Of a stretch of DNA of 34,824 nt, positions 1-8,250 are shown piece by piece. Positions within the stretch are counted from its first letter, which is position 1. Each line of letters opens with the position of its first letter. Both the position numbers and the translations under genes were made by a program. The stretch lies in NCBI GenBank assembly GCA_947455205.1, contig CANGNF010000049.1:1-34824 (forward strand), in the 5' to 3' direction. The DNA comes from Acetobacteraceae bacterium (GTDB lineage: Bacteria > Pseudomonadota > Alphaproteobacteria > Acetobacterales > Acetobacteraceae). The notes beneath the pieces were generated by a model. The model had not been told where the DNA came from. It saw only the letters and a program-made list of their open reading frames with translations, and made no database searches.

Positions 1-1
1 C

Positions 2-670
2 GGCCCCTCCGCCGGCCCGCCCGGGCAGCCTGGCACCGCGCGGCTGAGTTCCGGCACCGGCTTCGTCGTGGCGCGCCAGCGGGTGCTGACCAACCAGCAT
101 GTGGTCAATGGCTGCCGCCGCATCACGGTGCGGAATGCCGATGGGGTGGTGCTGCCGGCCAGCCTGGCAGCGGCGCAGGACGGCCGGCGCGACCTTTCCG
201 TGCTGGCGGTGGAGGGCGATGCCGGCCCGCCGCTGCGCTTCCGCTCCGCCCCGGTGCGGCGCGGCGAGGAGGTGGTGACCTACGGCTTCCCGCTCTCGGG
301 CATCCTGTCCTCCGGGCCCACGCTGACCACCGGGGAGGTCAACGCGCTTTCCGGCCTGGCCGACAACCCGCTGCAATTCCAGATCAGCGCGCCGGTGCAG
401 CCGGGCAATTCGGGCGGCCCGCTGCTGGACCGCCAGGGCAATGTGCTGGGGGTGGTGGTCAGCAAGCTGAACGCCGCCGGCATCGCCGCCCGCACCGGCG
501 ACATTCCGCAGAACGTCAACTTCGCGGTGAAGGGCAGCGAGGCGCTGGAATACCTGCGCGCCGCCGGGGTGCAGCCGAGCATGGCGGAAACCGGCGGCCG
601 CGACCGCAGCCCGGCCGAGGTGGGCGAACTGGCACATCGCAGCACCGTGCTGGTGCGCTGCGAGCGATAG
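2..670 (+). CDS. Trypsin-like serine protease (S1C/HtrA-like), 5' end missing
   Basis: This is the C-terminal part of a trypsin-fold serine endopeptidase. The reading frame is open from base 2, so the gene starts before the window; the first internal start (GTG at 68) would cut into the conserved strand SGTGFVV and is not the true start. The catalytic triad is visible: His in TNQHVV (codon at 98), Asp in RRDLSVL (codon at 191) and Ser in QPGNSGGPLLD (codon at 410). The PGNSGGP motif is typical of HtrA-like S1C proteases and bacterial trypsin-like domains. No PDZ domain follows; the protein ends about 85 residues after the Ser. Two Cys residues (one just after the catalytic His, one three residues from the end) might form a disulfide if the protein is exported. 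The missing N-terminus may hold a signal peptide or a further domain. It converges on a Bug receptor gene. The substrate is unknown. Confidence 0.85.
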   Translation, partial: GPSAGPPGQPGTARLSSGTGFVVARQRVLTNQHVVNGCRRITVRNADGVVLPASLAAAQDGRRDLSVLAVEGDAGPPLRFRSAPVRRGEEVVTYGFPLSGILSSGPTLTTGEVNALSGLADNPLQFQISAPVQPGNSGGPLLDRQGNVLGVVVSKLNAAGIAARTGDIPQNVNFAVKGSEALEYLRAAGVQPSMAETGGRDRSPAEVGELAHRSTVLVRCER

Positions 671-700
671 GCCGGCCGCCGCCAGGGCCGGGCCGCGCCG

Positions 701-1672
701 CTATTCCAGCGTGATCCCGTTGGCGCGGATCAGCGCGGCGTAGCGCGCGGCGTCGCGGTTCAGCAGCGCCGCCGCATCGGCCGGGCTGCCGCCCCCGCGC
801 AGGAAGCCGGCCTGCTGCACCCGCGGCCCCAGCACCGGGTCGCGCAGCGCCTTGCCCACCGCCGCCGCCAGCCGGGCCGCGATGGGGGCCGGCAGGCCGG
901 GCGGTCCCATCAGCATGTACCAGACATTGGAATCGAAGCCGGGAAAGCCGCTTTCGGCGATGGTCGGCACGTCCGGCAGCCACTCCACCCGCTGCGGCAT
1001 GGTGACGGCCAGCGCCCGCACGCCGCCGTTGCGGATATGCGGCAGGTAGGTCGGCAGCGTATCCAGCGCCAGGTCGATCCGGCCGGCGAGGATCTCGTTA
1101 ACCGCCTGGCCGGTGCCGCGGAAGGGCACGTGCGTCATCTGCACCCTGGCCTCCGCGCACAGCAGCTCGGTGGCGAGATGCTGCTGGGTGGCGACGCCGG
1201 AGGAGGAATAGTTCAGCGTGCCCGGATTTTCCCGCGCGCGGGCAAGCACCTGCTGGATGCTCTGCGCCGCCGCGTCCTTCGGCACCACCGCCACCAGCGG
1301 CACCGTCGCGGCCAGCACCACCGGGGTCTGGTCGCGGTGGATATCGAAGGGCGGCGGCTTCATCAGCGGCGGCACCACGGCGCTGGCGGAAACCGTGGTC
1401 ATGAACAGCGTATGGCCATCCGGCGTGGCGCGGCTGCCGGCCAGGGCGGCGATGGTGCCGCTGGCGCCGGGCCGGTTCTCCACCGCGATCGGCTGGCCCA
1501 GTTCGGCCTGCAGCGCCGGCGCCAGCAGCCGGGCGATGATGTCGGTGCCGCCGCCGGGGGCGAAGCCGACCAGCAGGGTGATGGGGCGGCTGGGCCATTC
1601 CTGGGCGCGGGCGACCCGAGGGGCCAGGGTGGACGCCAAGGCGGCGGTGGCGAGCAGGGCGCGACGGTGCAT
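701..1672 (-). CDS. Bug/TctC-family periplasmic substrate-binding protein
   Basis: A 323-residue periplasmic receptor of the Bug (tripartite tricarboxylate transporter, TctC) family. These proteins bind organic acids or related small carboxylated molecules and may hand them to a TctA/TctB permease. A Sec signal peptide covers residues 1-23, ending in ARVARA before QEWPSRP. The family hallmark GFAPGGGTDIIAR follows, then AVENRPGASG and DGHTLF. The ATG at 1672 is preceded by a strong AGGAGG site. No permease gene lies nearby, so the receptor is an orphan here, as is common in Bug-rich genomes. The ligand cannot be predicted from sequence. It stands alone on this strand, converging on the protease gene. 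Confidence 0.93.
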   Translation of the reverse strand: MHRRALLATAALASTLAPRVARAQEWPSRPITLLVGFAPGGGTDIIARLLAPALQAELGQPIAVENRPGASGTIAALAGSRATPDGHTLFMTTVSASAVVPPLMKPPPFDIHRDQTPVVLAATVPLVAVVPKDAAAQSIQQVLARARENPGTLNYSSSGVATQQHLATELLCAEARVQMTHVPFRGTGQAVNEILAGRIDLALDTLPTYLPHIRNGGVRALAVTMPQRVEWLPDVPTIAESGFPGFDSNVWYMLMGPPGLPAPIAARLAAAVGKALRDPVLGPRVQQAGFLRGGGSPADAAALLNRDAARYAALIRANGITLE

Positions 1673-1934
1673 TCCCGGGGGTCCTCCTGTTGGTTTGTGG
1701 CCAGCTTAGCGCAGGATCACCCGGGTGGATCATCTCCGGGCCTGGTTTTGAGGGACCGATTTGCCGCTCCGGCGCGTCTCGCCATGGCGCACCATGCTGC
1801 CGGCCTCCTCCCGCACGGGCCAAGGCGCCCGGGGGCAGGCCGATGCGTTCAGGCCGCGCTGGCGCCCGGCGGCCAAGGTTGCGCCGGGGCCGGCGCGCCC
1901 ATACAGGTGGCGCGGAACGCAAGGGGATGCCGGC

Positions 1935-2261
1935 ATGACAAAGGAAGAGATCACCGCCTGGGCGCTGGCGAATGGCTGGCAGATGCTGGCCGGCCACCCC
2001 AGCCTGACCAAGCCGAACCGGCCGAAGGAGGCCATTGTCCGCCTGGTGCTGCTGGCCACCGTGGTGAACCTGGAGGTCAAGAAGCCGGCGGGGAAGTGGG
2101 AGAAGGTGGCCGGCGGCGCCTATGCCAAGGTGCTGGCGGATGAGGAGACCGGCGTGCCGGGCGGCCTCGGCTTCGAGACCATCCCCAGCTTCTCCATGCT
2201 GATGCGGGAGAACAAGGACCGCATGGTCTTCGCCGGCATGACCGGCAAGCACCCGGACTGA
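1935..2261 (+). CDS. Small conserved-looking protein of unknown function
   Basis: A 108-residue soluble protein not assigned to a family. The ATG at 1935 is preceded by AAGGGG at 1921, which supports this start over the upstream in-frame ones at 1761 and beyond. It has no signal peptide or membrane segment. The N-terminus (EEITAWALANGWQML) looks like a short helix, and a basic patch NRPKEAIVRLV follows. A segment VKKPAGKWEKV looks like a beta hairpin, and the C-terminus has FETIPSFSMLM. Its codon use resembles its neighbours. It stands alone and ends in a hairpin shared with the convergent DUF6481 gene. No function is proposed. Confidence 0.72.
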   Translation: MTKEEITAWALANGWQMLAGHPSLTKPNRPKEAIVRLVLLATVVNLEVKKPAGKWEKVAGGAYAKVLADEETGVPGGLGFETIPSFSMLMRENKDRMVFAGMTGKHPD

Positions 2262-2283
2262 TCGCGGGCAAGCCGGGCTGTCG

Positions 2284-2306
2284 CCGGCCTGCGTGGCGCA
2301 GGCCGG
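2284..2306. terminator. Hairpin between convergent genes
   Basis: A perfect 10-bp inverted repeat (CCGGCCTGCG, loop TGG, CGCAGGCCGG) lies between the 3' ends of the genes ending at 2261 and 2361. It has no T-tract on either strand, so it could be a bidirectional pause or RNA-stabilising hairpin rather than a classic intrinsic terminator. Confidence 0.5.
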
Positions 2307-2360
2307 GCGTGGCTGGTGGGCTCAGGGCAGGTCGCCCGGCACCGGGCCGGGCGGGGCTGG

Positions 2361-2753
2361 CTACTTGCGGCGGGCCTGGCGCGCGGCGTAGCGGGCGTCC
2401 CGCGCGGCCTTCTGCTCGGCAGCCAGGGCCAGGGAGCGGGCCTTGTGCTCGGCTTCCGCCTCGATCGCGCGCTGCGCGGCCTCGACGGCGCGGCGCTCGG
2501 CCTCACGGGCCTGGGCGGCCAGCTCGGCATCGCGCGCGGCCTTCTCGGCCGCCAGCCGGGCAACCTCGAGCTCCTTGGCGGCGCGGCGCTCGGCGGCGCG
2601 CTGCTCGCGCGCCTCCGCAATCGCCTTCTGCTCGGCCAAGCGTGCTTGCACCGCGGGGTCGTCGGGACCGGGGCGGGACTTGAACCTCTCCAACAGGGCC
2701 TGCTTCGCCTTGAGCGAATTGGCCGCGCGGTCGTTGAACGTGTCTTGCTTCAT
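2361..2753 (-). CDS. DUF6481 family helical protein
   Basis: A 130-residue, highly charged Ala/Glu/Arg/Lys-rich protein with almost no breaks, predicted to be one long helix or coiled coil. The start is FNDRAANSLKAKQALLERF followed by PGPDDPAVQARLAEQKAI and AEAREQRAAER, the pattern recalled for DUF6481, a family of small alphaproteobacterial proteins of unknown function. The rest is an Ala-rich heptad-like stretch ending in ARQARRK. At 130 residues it seems slightly longer than typical family members, through a longer helical tail. The ATG at 2753 has no strong ribosome-binding site. It has no signal peptide and is likely cytosolic. The role is unknown; its basic, helical nature would allow nucleic-acid or ribosome contact, but that is a guess. 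Confidence 0.75.
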   Translation of the reverse strand: MKQDTFNDRAANSLKAKQALLERFKSRPGPDDPAVQARLAEQKAIAEAREQRAAERRAAKELEVARLAAEKAARDAELAAQAREAERRAVEAAQRAIEAEAEHKARSLALAAEQKAARDARYAARQARRK

Positions 2754-2836
2754 GTCGGGCGCGGTTTAGGGCAAACCGCGCCACAAGGCAAAGCCCAACC
2801 TGCGGCCCGGCCGCGCCCTGGCCGCATGGCTGGCGC

Positions 2837-3955
2837 CTATTCGGCGGCCACGGCCGGCGCGGCGGCGCGGACCCGGGGCATCACCTCCTCGGCGAACAGG
2901 CGGATGGTCTGGTGCCGCACCGCCCGCGGCACGCCCACCGTGGCGTTGCTGACCAGCAGGTAGTTGAAGCCGAGATCGGCGTATTGCCTGACCCGCCGGG
3001 CCACCGTCTCCGGGCTGCCGACCAGGTTCTGCGCCAGATAGGGGCCGAGATTGGCCGGGTCCGACAGCAGTCGCAGGTTGGCGAACATCTTGTTGAACTG
3101 CTGGTAGCCCTCGATATTGCCCCAGGGCGCATTGTCGGACTGGTAGTGCCTGACCTGCAGGGCGAAGAACTCCGGCAGGTACTTCAGCGCCAGGGCCTGG
3201 GCCTCGGCATCCGTATCGGCCACGAAGCACTTTATCGAGATCGGCAGGTTGGTCTGGGTTGGGTGGCCGGCGGCGGCGCTGCGGGTGCGCCAGGTGTCCA
3301 GGATCCGCTTCAGCACATGGTCCGGAAAGCTGGACAGGCAGAGCGGCGGCAGGCCGAGGTCGGCCATGATGCCCGCGCTCTCCACGCTGCCGATGGCACC
3401 GTAGAAGTTCGGCCGGCGGTCGCCGAAGGCGGGGCGGATTTCCGTGGGCTCGGGGAAGTTCACGTACTTGCCGGCATGGGTGAACTTGCCGCCCTGCACC
3501 GCGCGGCGGGTGAACTCCCAGGTCTCGCGGAAGCGGTCGCGCGCGGTCTCCATGCCGATGCCGAAGGCGTCGTACTCGCTCTTCGCGGTGCCGCGGCCCA
3601 TGCCGATATGCAGTTCGCCATCGGTCAGCGTGGCCAGCATGGCCAGGTCCTCGGCAAAGCGCACCGGGTCGTACCAGGGCAGCACCATGACCGCGGTGCC
3701 CAGCCCCAGCCCGGGGCAGGCGGCGGCAATGTGCGACAGGAACAGCAGCGGGTTGGGCTGCGGGTAGTAGTCGCTGAAGTGGTGCTCCACCATCCAGGCG
3801 GCGTCGTAGCCCAGCTGGTGCACCAGGCGGGCATCCTCGATCGCCTCGCGGTACAGCGCCCGGTCGTCCTGGCCGGCTTCGCCCACGGCGCCGATCTGGT
3901 ACGCGAAGCGCGGGCTGCTGTTGGTTGCCCCGGCGTTGATTGCCACGACGTTCAT
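2837..3955 (-). CDS. LLM-class flavin-dependent oxidoreductase
   Basis: A 372-residue luciferase-like monooxygenase (bacterial luciferase TIM-barrel family), expected to use reduced FMN and O2 on an unknown substrate. Visible landmarks are the N-terminal YREAIEDARLVHQLGYDAAWMVEHHFSD region (here split by family convention), GLGTAVMVLPWYDPVRFAEDLA, and DGELHIGMGRGTAKSEYDAFG, the typical flavin and phosphate contact strand. The C-terminal half holds VGSPETVARRVRQYADLGFNY, the usual last segment of the barrel. The ATG at 3955 is chosen; a TTG at 3973 would add six residues but has no ribosome-binding site. It is transcribed divergently from the Bug-Bug-amidohydrolase operon 77 bp away, so the two may share a regulatory region and a catabolic theme. 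Confidence 0.9.
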   Translation of the reverse strand: MNVVAINAGATNSSPRFAYQIGAVGEAGQDDRALYREAIEDARLVHQLGYDAAWMVEHHFSDYYPQPNPLLFLSHIAAACPGLGLGTAVMVLPWYDPVRFAEDLAMLATLTDGELHIGMGRGTAKSEYDAFGIGMETARDRFRETWEFTRRAVQGGKFTHAGKYVNFPEPTEIRPAFGDRRPNFYGAIGSVESAGIMADLGLPPLCLSSFPDHVLKRILDTWRTRSAAAGHPTQTNLPISIKCFVADTDAEAQALALKYLPEFFALQVRHYQSDNAPWGNIEGYQQFNKMFANLRLLSDPANLGPYLAQNLVGSPETVARRVRQYADLGFNYLLVSNATVGVPRAVRHQTIRLFAEEVMPRVRAAAPAVAAE

Positions 3956-4031
3956 CCCGGTTATTGTCGGCAAAACGGTAGGTTTTGCGTCGGCGGCCTG
4001 TCAATCGGCCGCGACCGGGAAGGAAGTCCAG

Positions 4032-4991
4032 ATGTCGCGCTTCAGCCGCCGGGCCGCCCTGGCGACCCTTGCCCTGCCCATGGCCGCCCGCGCGCAGGAG
4101 GCCCGGGCGCTGCGCCTGGTGGTGCCCTTCGCCGCCGGCGGCTCCACCGACGTGCTGGCGCGCGTCTTCGGCGAACGCATCGCCGCGCTGCTGGGCCAGC
4201 AGGTGGTGGTGGAAAACCGCGCCGGCGGGGCCGGCAGCGTCGGCAGCGCGGCGGTGGCGCAGGCGCCGGCCGATGGCAACACGCTGCTGCTGGGCACCAT
4301 CGGCACGCATGCCGTCAACGGGCTGCTCACCGCGTCGCTGCCCTATGACGCGGTGGCGGACTTCACCCCCATCACCCTGCTGGCCACGCTGCCCAACGTG
4401 CTGGTGGTGAACCCGACGCTGCCCGCCACCACGGTGGCGGAGCTGGTGGCGCATATCCGCGCCCGGCCGGGCCAGCTTGCCTTCGCCTCTCCCGGCAACG
4501 GCACGGCGGCGCATCTGGCGGGGGAGCTGTTCCGCGCCGCGCTGGGGGTGGAGCTGACCCACGCCGCCTATCGCGGCAGCGCCCCGCTGCTGACCGATGT
4601 CATCGGCGGCCAGGTGGCCATGGCCTTCGACTATTCCGCCAGTTCGCTGCCGCATATCCGCGCGGGCCGGCTGCGCGCCCTGGCGGTGACCAGCGACACC
4701 AGGGCGGAGGCGCTGCCGGCGGTGCCGACCATGGTGGAGAGCGGCTTCGACGGCGTGCGCGTCACCACCTGGTACGGCATCTTCGCGCCCAAGGGGTTGC
4801 CGCCGGCGCAGGTGGCGCGGCTGCACCGCGCCTTCCAGGCGGCGGCGCAGGACGCCACGCTGCGCGACCGGCTGGCGCAGTTGAGCGTGACCCCGGTGGT
4901 GGGCACGCCCGAGGCGCTGGCGCAGTTCCAGCGCGAGGAGATCACCCGCTGGGGCGCGCTGGTCCGCAGCGCGAAGATCACCGCGGAATGA
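4032..4991 (+). CDS. Bug/TctC-family periplasmic substrate-binding protein
   Basis: A 319-residue Bug-family receptor, first gene of a three-gene operon. The ATG at 4032 follows AGGAAG at 4021. The signal peptide MSRFSRRAALATLALPMAARA (split here: twin Arg at residues 6-7, cleavage after ARA) precedes the mature start QEARALRLVV. The Bug hallmarks PFAAGGSTDVLAR, VVVENRAGGAGSVG and ADGNTLLL are all present. The stop overlaps the next start as ATGA, so the second receptor is translationally coupled. It shares an identical 33-nt stretch with that next gene. The ligand is unknown; the amidohydrolase at the end of the operon suggests a lactone, cyclic or aromatic-derived acid. Confidence 0.93.
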   Translation: MSRFSRRAALATLALPMAARAQEARALRLVVPFAAGGSTDVLARVFGERIAALLGQQVVVENRAGGAGSVGSAAVAQAPADGNTLLLGTIGTHAVNGLLTASLPYDAVADFTPITLLATLPNVLVVNPTLPATTVAELVAHIRARPGQLAFASPGNGTAAHLAGELFRAALGVELTHAAYRGSAPLLTDVIGGQVAMAFDYSASSLPHIRAGRLRALAVTSDTRAEALPAVPTMVESGFDGVRVTTWYGIFAPKGLPPAQVARLHRAFQAAAQDATLRDRLAQLSVTPVVGTPEALAQFQREEITRWGALVRSAKITAE

Positions 4992-5974
4992 GCCCGCGCC
5001 CCGGCAGCGGCAGGGTGCGGCGGCGGGCGCTGCTGGCCGCCGCGCTGGCCTCGCCGGCCTTGGCGCAACCGGCCTTCCCCTCGCGGCCCATCCGGCTGCT
5101 GGTCGGCTCCTCCAATGGGGGGTCGCAGGACATCACCGCGCGGCTGCTGGCCAGCCGCCTGGCGCCGCTGCTGGGCCAGCAGGTGGTGGTGGAAAACCGT
5201 GGCGGCGCCGGCGGTGCCTTGGCGACCGAGCCGGTGCGGCTGGCCGCCCCGGATGGCCATACGCTGGTGTTCAACAACATGGGCGCCTTCCTGGTGGTGC
5301 CGCTGCTGAATGGCGGGGCGCAGCCCTGGGACGAGATGACCCCGGTCTCCCTGGTGGCGGATGTGCTGACCGTGCTGGTCTGCCCGGCCGAGCGCCCGTG
5401 GCGCAGCGTGGCCGACCTGGTGGCCGCCGCGAAGGCCGCGCCGGGCGGGCTCAGCTGGGGGCATCCGGGCGTCGGCTCCTCGCCCTGGCTGGCGGCGCTG
5501 CTGCTGGACCGGGAGGCCGGCATCCGCACCGTGGAGGTGCCCTATCGCGGTGGCGGCCCGGCCATGCTGGACCTGCTGGCCGGGCGGATCGACTACAGCT
5601 TCGCCACCACGCCGACGGCCTTGCCGCACGTGGCCACTGGCAAGTTCCGCGCGCTGGCGGTGCCCACCGCGGCGCGGCTGCCGACGCTGCCCGGCGTGCC
5701 AACCATGGTGGAAAGCGGCGTCCCGGGCTTCGCGCTGCGCAGCTGGTTCGGCGTGATGGCGCCGCCGGGCACGCCGCCCGCCGTGGTGGCGGTGCTGAAC
5801 CGCGCCATCAACCAGGCCATGGCGGAACCGGAAGTGGCCGTCATCCTCGGCCAGCAGGGCGAGGCGCCGTTGCATTCCACGCCGGAGGAGTTCGCCCGCA
5901 TCGGCACCGCCGAACGCGCGCTGTGGGGCCCCCTGGCGCTGGCGGCGGCGCGCGGGCAGAACACCCGGCCATGA
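4988..5974 (+). CDS. Bug/TctC-family periplasmic substrate-binding protein, second of a tandem pair
   Basis: A 328-residue Bug receptor starting at the ATG of an ATGA overlap with the previous gene. A basic N-terminus (PRPGSGRVRRR) and hydrophobic stretch end at ASPALA, a good Sec cleavage site, before QPAFPSRPIRLL. The usual PGG-x-x-D loop is changed to SSNGGSQDITARLL, so the ligand-contact loop differs from its neighbour (FAAGGSTDVLAR). The conserved LLGQQVVVENR strand follows. This suggests that the two adjacent receptors bind different, perhaps related, ligands. Its stop overlaps the amidohydrolase start by another ATGA, making a strictly coupled set of three genes. Confidence 0.92.
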   Translation: MSPRPGSGRVRRRALLAAALASPALAQPAFPSRPIRLLVGSSNGGSQDITARLLASRLAPLLGQQVVVENRGGAGGALATEPVRLAAPDGHTLVFNNMGAFLVVPLLNGGAQPWDEMTPVSLVADVLTVLVCPAERPWRSVADLVAAAKAAPGGLSWGHPGVGSSPWLAALLLDREAGIRTVEVPYRGGGPAMLDLLAGRIDYSFATTPTALPHVATGKFRALAVPTAARLPTLPGVPTMVESGVPGFALRSWFGVMAPPGTPPAVVAVLNRAINQAMAEPEVAVILGQQGEAPLHSTPEEFARIGTAERALWGPLALAAARGQNTRP

Positions 5975-6840
5975 GCAGCACGCCGCAGACCGAAATTCCC
6001 GCCCTGGCCACCGATTGCCACATGCATGTCTACGGCCCGGCCGAGCGCTACCCCGTGGCGCCGAGCAACCCCTCCCCGGTGCCCTTCGAGCACGACCTGG
6101 CGGCCTACCAGGCGGTGAAGGCACGGCTGGGCCTGGGCCGCACCGTGGTGGTGCAGCCCAGCGCCTATGGGCTGGACAACAGCGCCACGCTGGACGCGGT
6201 GGCCGCTCTGTCTGGGCGGCTGAGTCACGCCGCCGGCGACGATCAGGCGCTGGGCGCCGCCCGCGCCGTGGTGGCGGTGACGCCGGAAACCTCCGACGCC
6301 GAGTTGCAGCGCCTGCACGCGGCCGGCGCGCGCGGCGCCCGCGCCGTGCTGCTGAAGCACCCGCTGGTGGCCTGGGAGGATCTGGCCCGCCTCGGCGCCC
6401 GCGTGGCGCCGCTGGGCTGGCACATCCAAATGCAGTTCGACGGCATGCAGATGGCAGCGCGCGAGGCGCTGATCCGCGCCCTGCCCTGCCAGGTGGTCAT
6501 CGACCATATCGGCCGCTTCCATGAACCCGTAACGCCCGACAGCGCCCCGGTGCTGGCGCTGCGCCGGCTGCTGGAGACCGGCCGCGTCTGGATGAAGGCG
6601 TCCTCGCCCTATGGCGTCTCCCGCACCGCGGATTGGAGCGACACCAGCGCCATTGCCCGTGCCCTGATCGCGGCGGCGCCGGAGCGCGTGGTCTGGGGCA
6701 GCAACTGGCCACACCCCAACGAGGCCCCGCCGAAGCCGGACGAAGCCCGCGTGCTGGACTGGCTGGCCAGCGTCTGCCCCAGCGAGGCGGTGCGCCAGGC
6801 CGTGCTGGTGGCCAACCCGGCGCGGCTCTACGACTTCTGA
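5971..6840 (+). CDS. Amidohydrolase-2 family metal-dependent hydrolase (LigI-like lactonase group)
   Basis: A 289-residue TIM-barrel hydrolase of the amidohydrolase-2 (COG3618-like) group that includes 2-pyrone-4,6-dicarboxylate lactonase (LigI). The ATG at 5971 overlaps the upstream stop as ATGA. Visible active-site elements are TDCHMHVYG (His17, His19), VIDHIGRF (His179) and WGSNWPHP near residue 245. In LigI the residue at the end of strand 8 is an Asp that activates water; here it is Asn245. The full-length size matches the family. It likely opens a lactone or cyclic ester delivered through the Bug receptors encoded just upstream. The substrate cannot be named. It is cytosolic, with no signal peptide. 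Confidence 0.88.
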   Translation: MSSTPQTEIPALATDCHMHVYGPAERYPVAPSNPSPVPFEHDLAAYQAVKARLGLGRTVVVQPSAYGLDNSATLDAVAALSGRLSHAAGDDQALGAARAVVAVTPETSDAELQRLHAAGARGARAVLLKHPLVAWEDLARLGARVAPLGWHIQMQFDGMQMAAREALIRALPCQVVIDHIGRFHEPVTPDSAPVLALRRLLETGRVWMKASSPYGVSRTADWSDTSAIARALIAAAPERVVWGSNWPHPNEAPPKPDEARVLDWLASVCPSEAVRQAVLVANPARLYDF

Positions 6841-6874
6841 GCCGCCGCGCTGGCGCGGGCCGGGCCGACGACCT

Positions 6875-8131
6875 TCAGGCCAGCGCCGGGCGCGGCCCCT
6901 GCCAGCCGCGCCAGCGCAGCGCCAGCGGCACCAGCACCGCCAGGTTCACCAGGTTGGCCAATATGCCCACCTGCCACGCCGTGCCGTAGCTGCCCGTGGA
7001 ATCATAGATCACCCCGGCCAGCCAGGAGCCGGTCGCCATGCCGGTCAACCCACAGAAGATCAGCACCGGCACCCGCCAATGCGCCTGCCGCGCCGGGAAC
7101 AGCGCGCGGATGCCCAGCACGTAGCTCGGCACGATGCCGCCGAAGCCCAGCCCATACAGCGCCGCCACCAGGAACAGCCCGGCCTCGTCCTGCGTCGCCA
7201 GGAACAGGCACATGCCGATGGTCTGCAGCACGTTGCCGGCCAGCGCCGTGTTCAGCCCGCCGATGCGGTCGCCCAGCGCGCCCCAGGCCTGCCGCGCCAA
7301 AAACGCGCAGAGCATGGTGACCGAGAGCATCAGCGCCCCGCGTGAGGCGGGGATGCCGATATCGCCGCAGAAGGCGACGAGGTGCGAGGCCGGCATGGCC
7401 ATGGGGATGCAGCACAGGAAGACCGCTGCGCAGAAGCAGGCCTGCACCAGGTTGGGCGGCAGCCCCAGCACCCGGCTTTCGGCGGCGCGGCTGGCGGCGG
7501 TGGGCGGCGGCTCGGTGCTGGCCGGCGGCGGCTTCAGCACCAGCAGCGCGACGGGGATGATCAGCGCCGCCGAGACGACGCCGAAGGCCAGCATGGTCGC
7601 CTGCCAGCCCCACAGCGCGATCCCCCGCTCGAACAGGGAAGGCCACAGCACCGCGGCCACGTACTGGCCGGAGGACACCAGCGCCACCGCGCTGCCCCGC
7701 CGGCGGTCGAACCACATGGAGACATGCGTCATCAGCGGCGCGAACAGCGCGCCGGTGCCGAAGAAGCCGACCAGCAGCCCATAGCCCAGCAGCAACTGCC
7801 AGGCCGCGCCGCCGGCCGCCAGCAGCAGCCCCAGCCCGATGCAGGCCCCGCCGAAGGTCGCCACCGCCCGCATGCCGAAGCGCGGCACCAGCAGCCCCAT
7901 GGCCACGCCCCCGGCGCCGGAGCCGAGATAGGCCAGGGATGACGCCAGCGCCGGCAGGGCACGGCTGCTGCCCAAATCCTCCGCCATGCTGCGCAGCCCC
8001 ACCACCGCCACCAGCGGCGCGCCGTAGGAGAAGGACAGGATCACCACCGCGGCGATGGCGGCGACCCAGGAGTCGCGGCTCTCGATGCTCGTGGCACGCG
8101 GCAGGCGCGTCTCGTCGTCGCTGCGCGTCAC
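6875..8131 (-). CDS. MFS transporter (monocarboxylate/OFA-like)
   Basis: A 418-residue 12-helix major facilitator superfamily transporter. The GTG at 8131 is preceded by AAGGGAGAG, which fixes the start; the frame stays open far upstream but there it only shadows the amine oxidase gene. Helix 1 begins at SWVAAIAAVVILSF. The cytoplasmic loop between helices 2 and 3 holds LVPRFGMRAVATFGG, and WFDRRRGSAVALVSSGQYV marks helices 4-5. The second half repeats this with DRIGGLNTAL. The central loop is short and Pro-rich (PPPASTEPPPTAA). The C-terminus PRPALA is short. Its nearest type is the monocarboxylate or oxalate/formate antiporter-like group. It lies 119 bp downstream of the amine oxidase on the same strand and may import or export that enzyme's substrate. 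Confidence 0.9.
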   Translation of the reverse strand: MTRSDDETRLPRATSIESRDSWVAAIAAVVILSFSYGAPLVAVVGLRSMAEDLGSSRALPALASSLAYLGSGAGGVAMGLLVPRFGMRAVATFGGACIGLGLLLAAGGAAWQLLLGYGLLVGFFGTGALFAPLMTHVSMWFDRRRGSAVALVSSGQYVAAVLWPSLFERGIALWGWQATMLAFGVVSAALIIPVALLVLKPPPASTEPPPTAASRAAESRVLGLPPNLVQACFCAAVFLCCIPMAMPASHLVAFCGDIGIPASRGALMLSVTMLCAFLARQAWGALGDRIGGLNTALAGNVLQTIGMCLFLATQDEAGLFLVAALYGLGFGGIVPSYVLGIRALFPARQAHWRVPVLIFCGLTGMATGSWLAGVIYDSTGSYGTAWQVGILANLVNLAVLVPLALRWRGWQGPRPALA

Positions 8132-8250
8132 GCGCTCTCCCTTCGATGCCGCAGCGGTCCGCGCCCTGACGGGCACCTCGCTGCTCTCTAAGCCATGCCC
8201 GGCCAGCCACCCGCCGGGATGACCACAGCCGAACCGCATGCCGGGCCAGC

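Noticed and set aside
1673..1934. Possible small gene between the Bug gene and the small unknown protein
   Set aside because: Frames here lack ribosome-binding sites and protein-like composition; the 262-base gap probably holds only promoters.
2766..4826. 686-codon minus-strand frame across the oxidoreductase and Bug genes
   Set aside because: It covers two well-supported genes in other frames and shows no domain.
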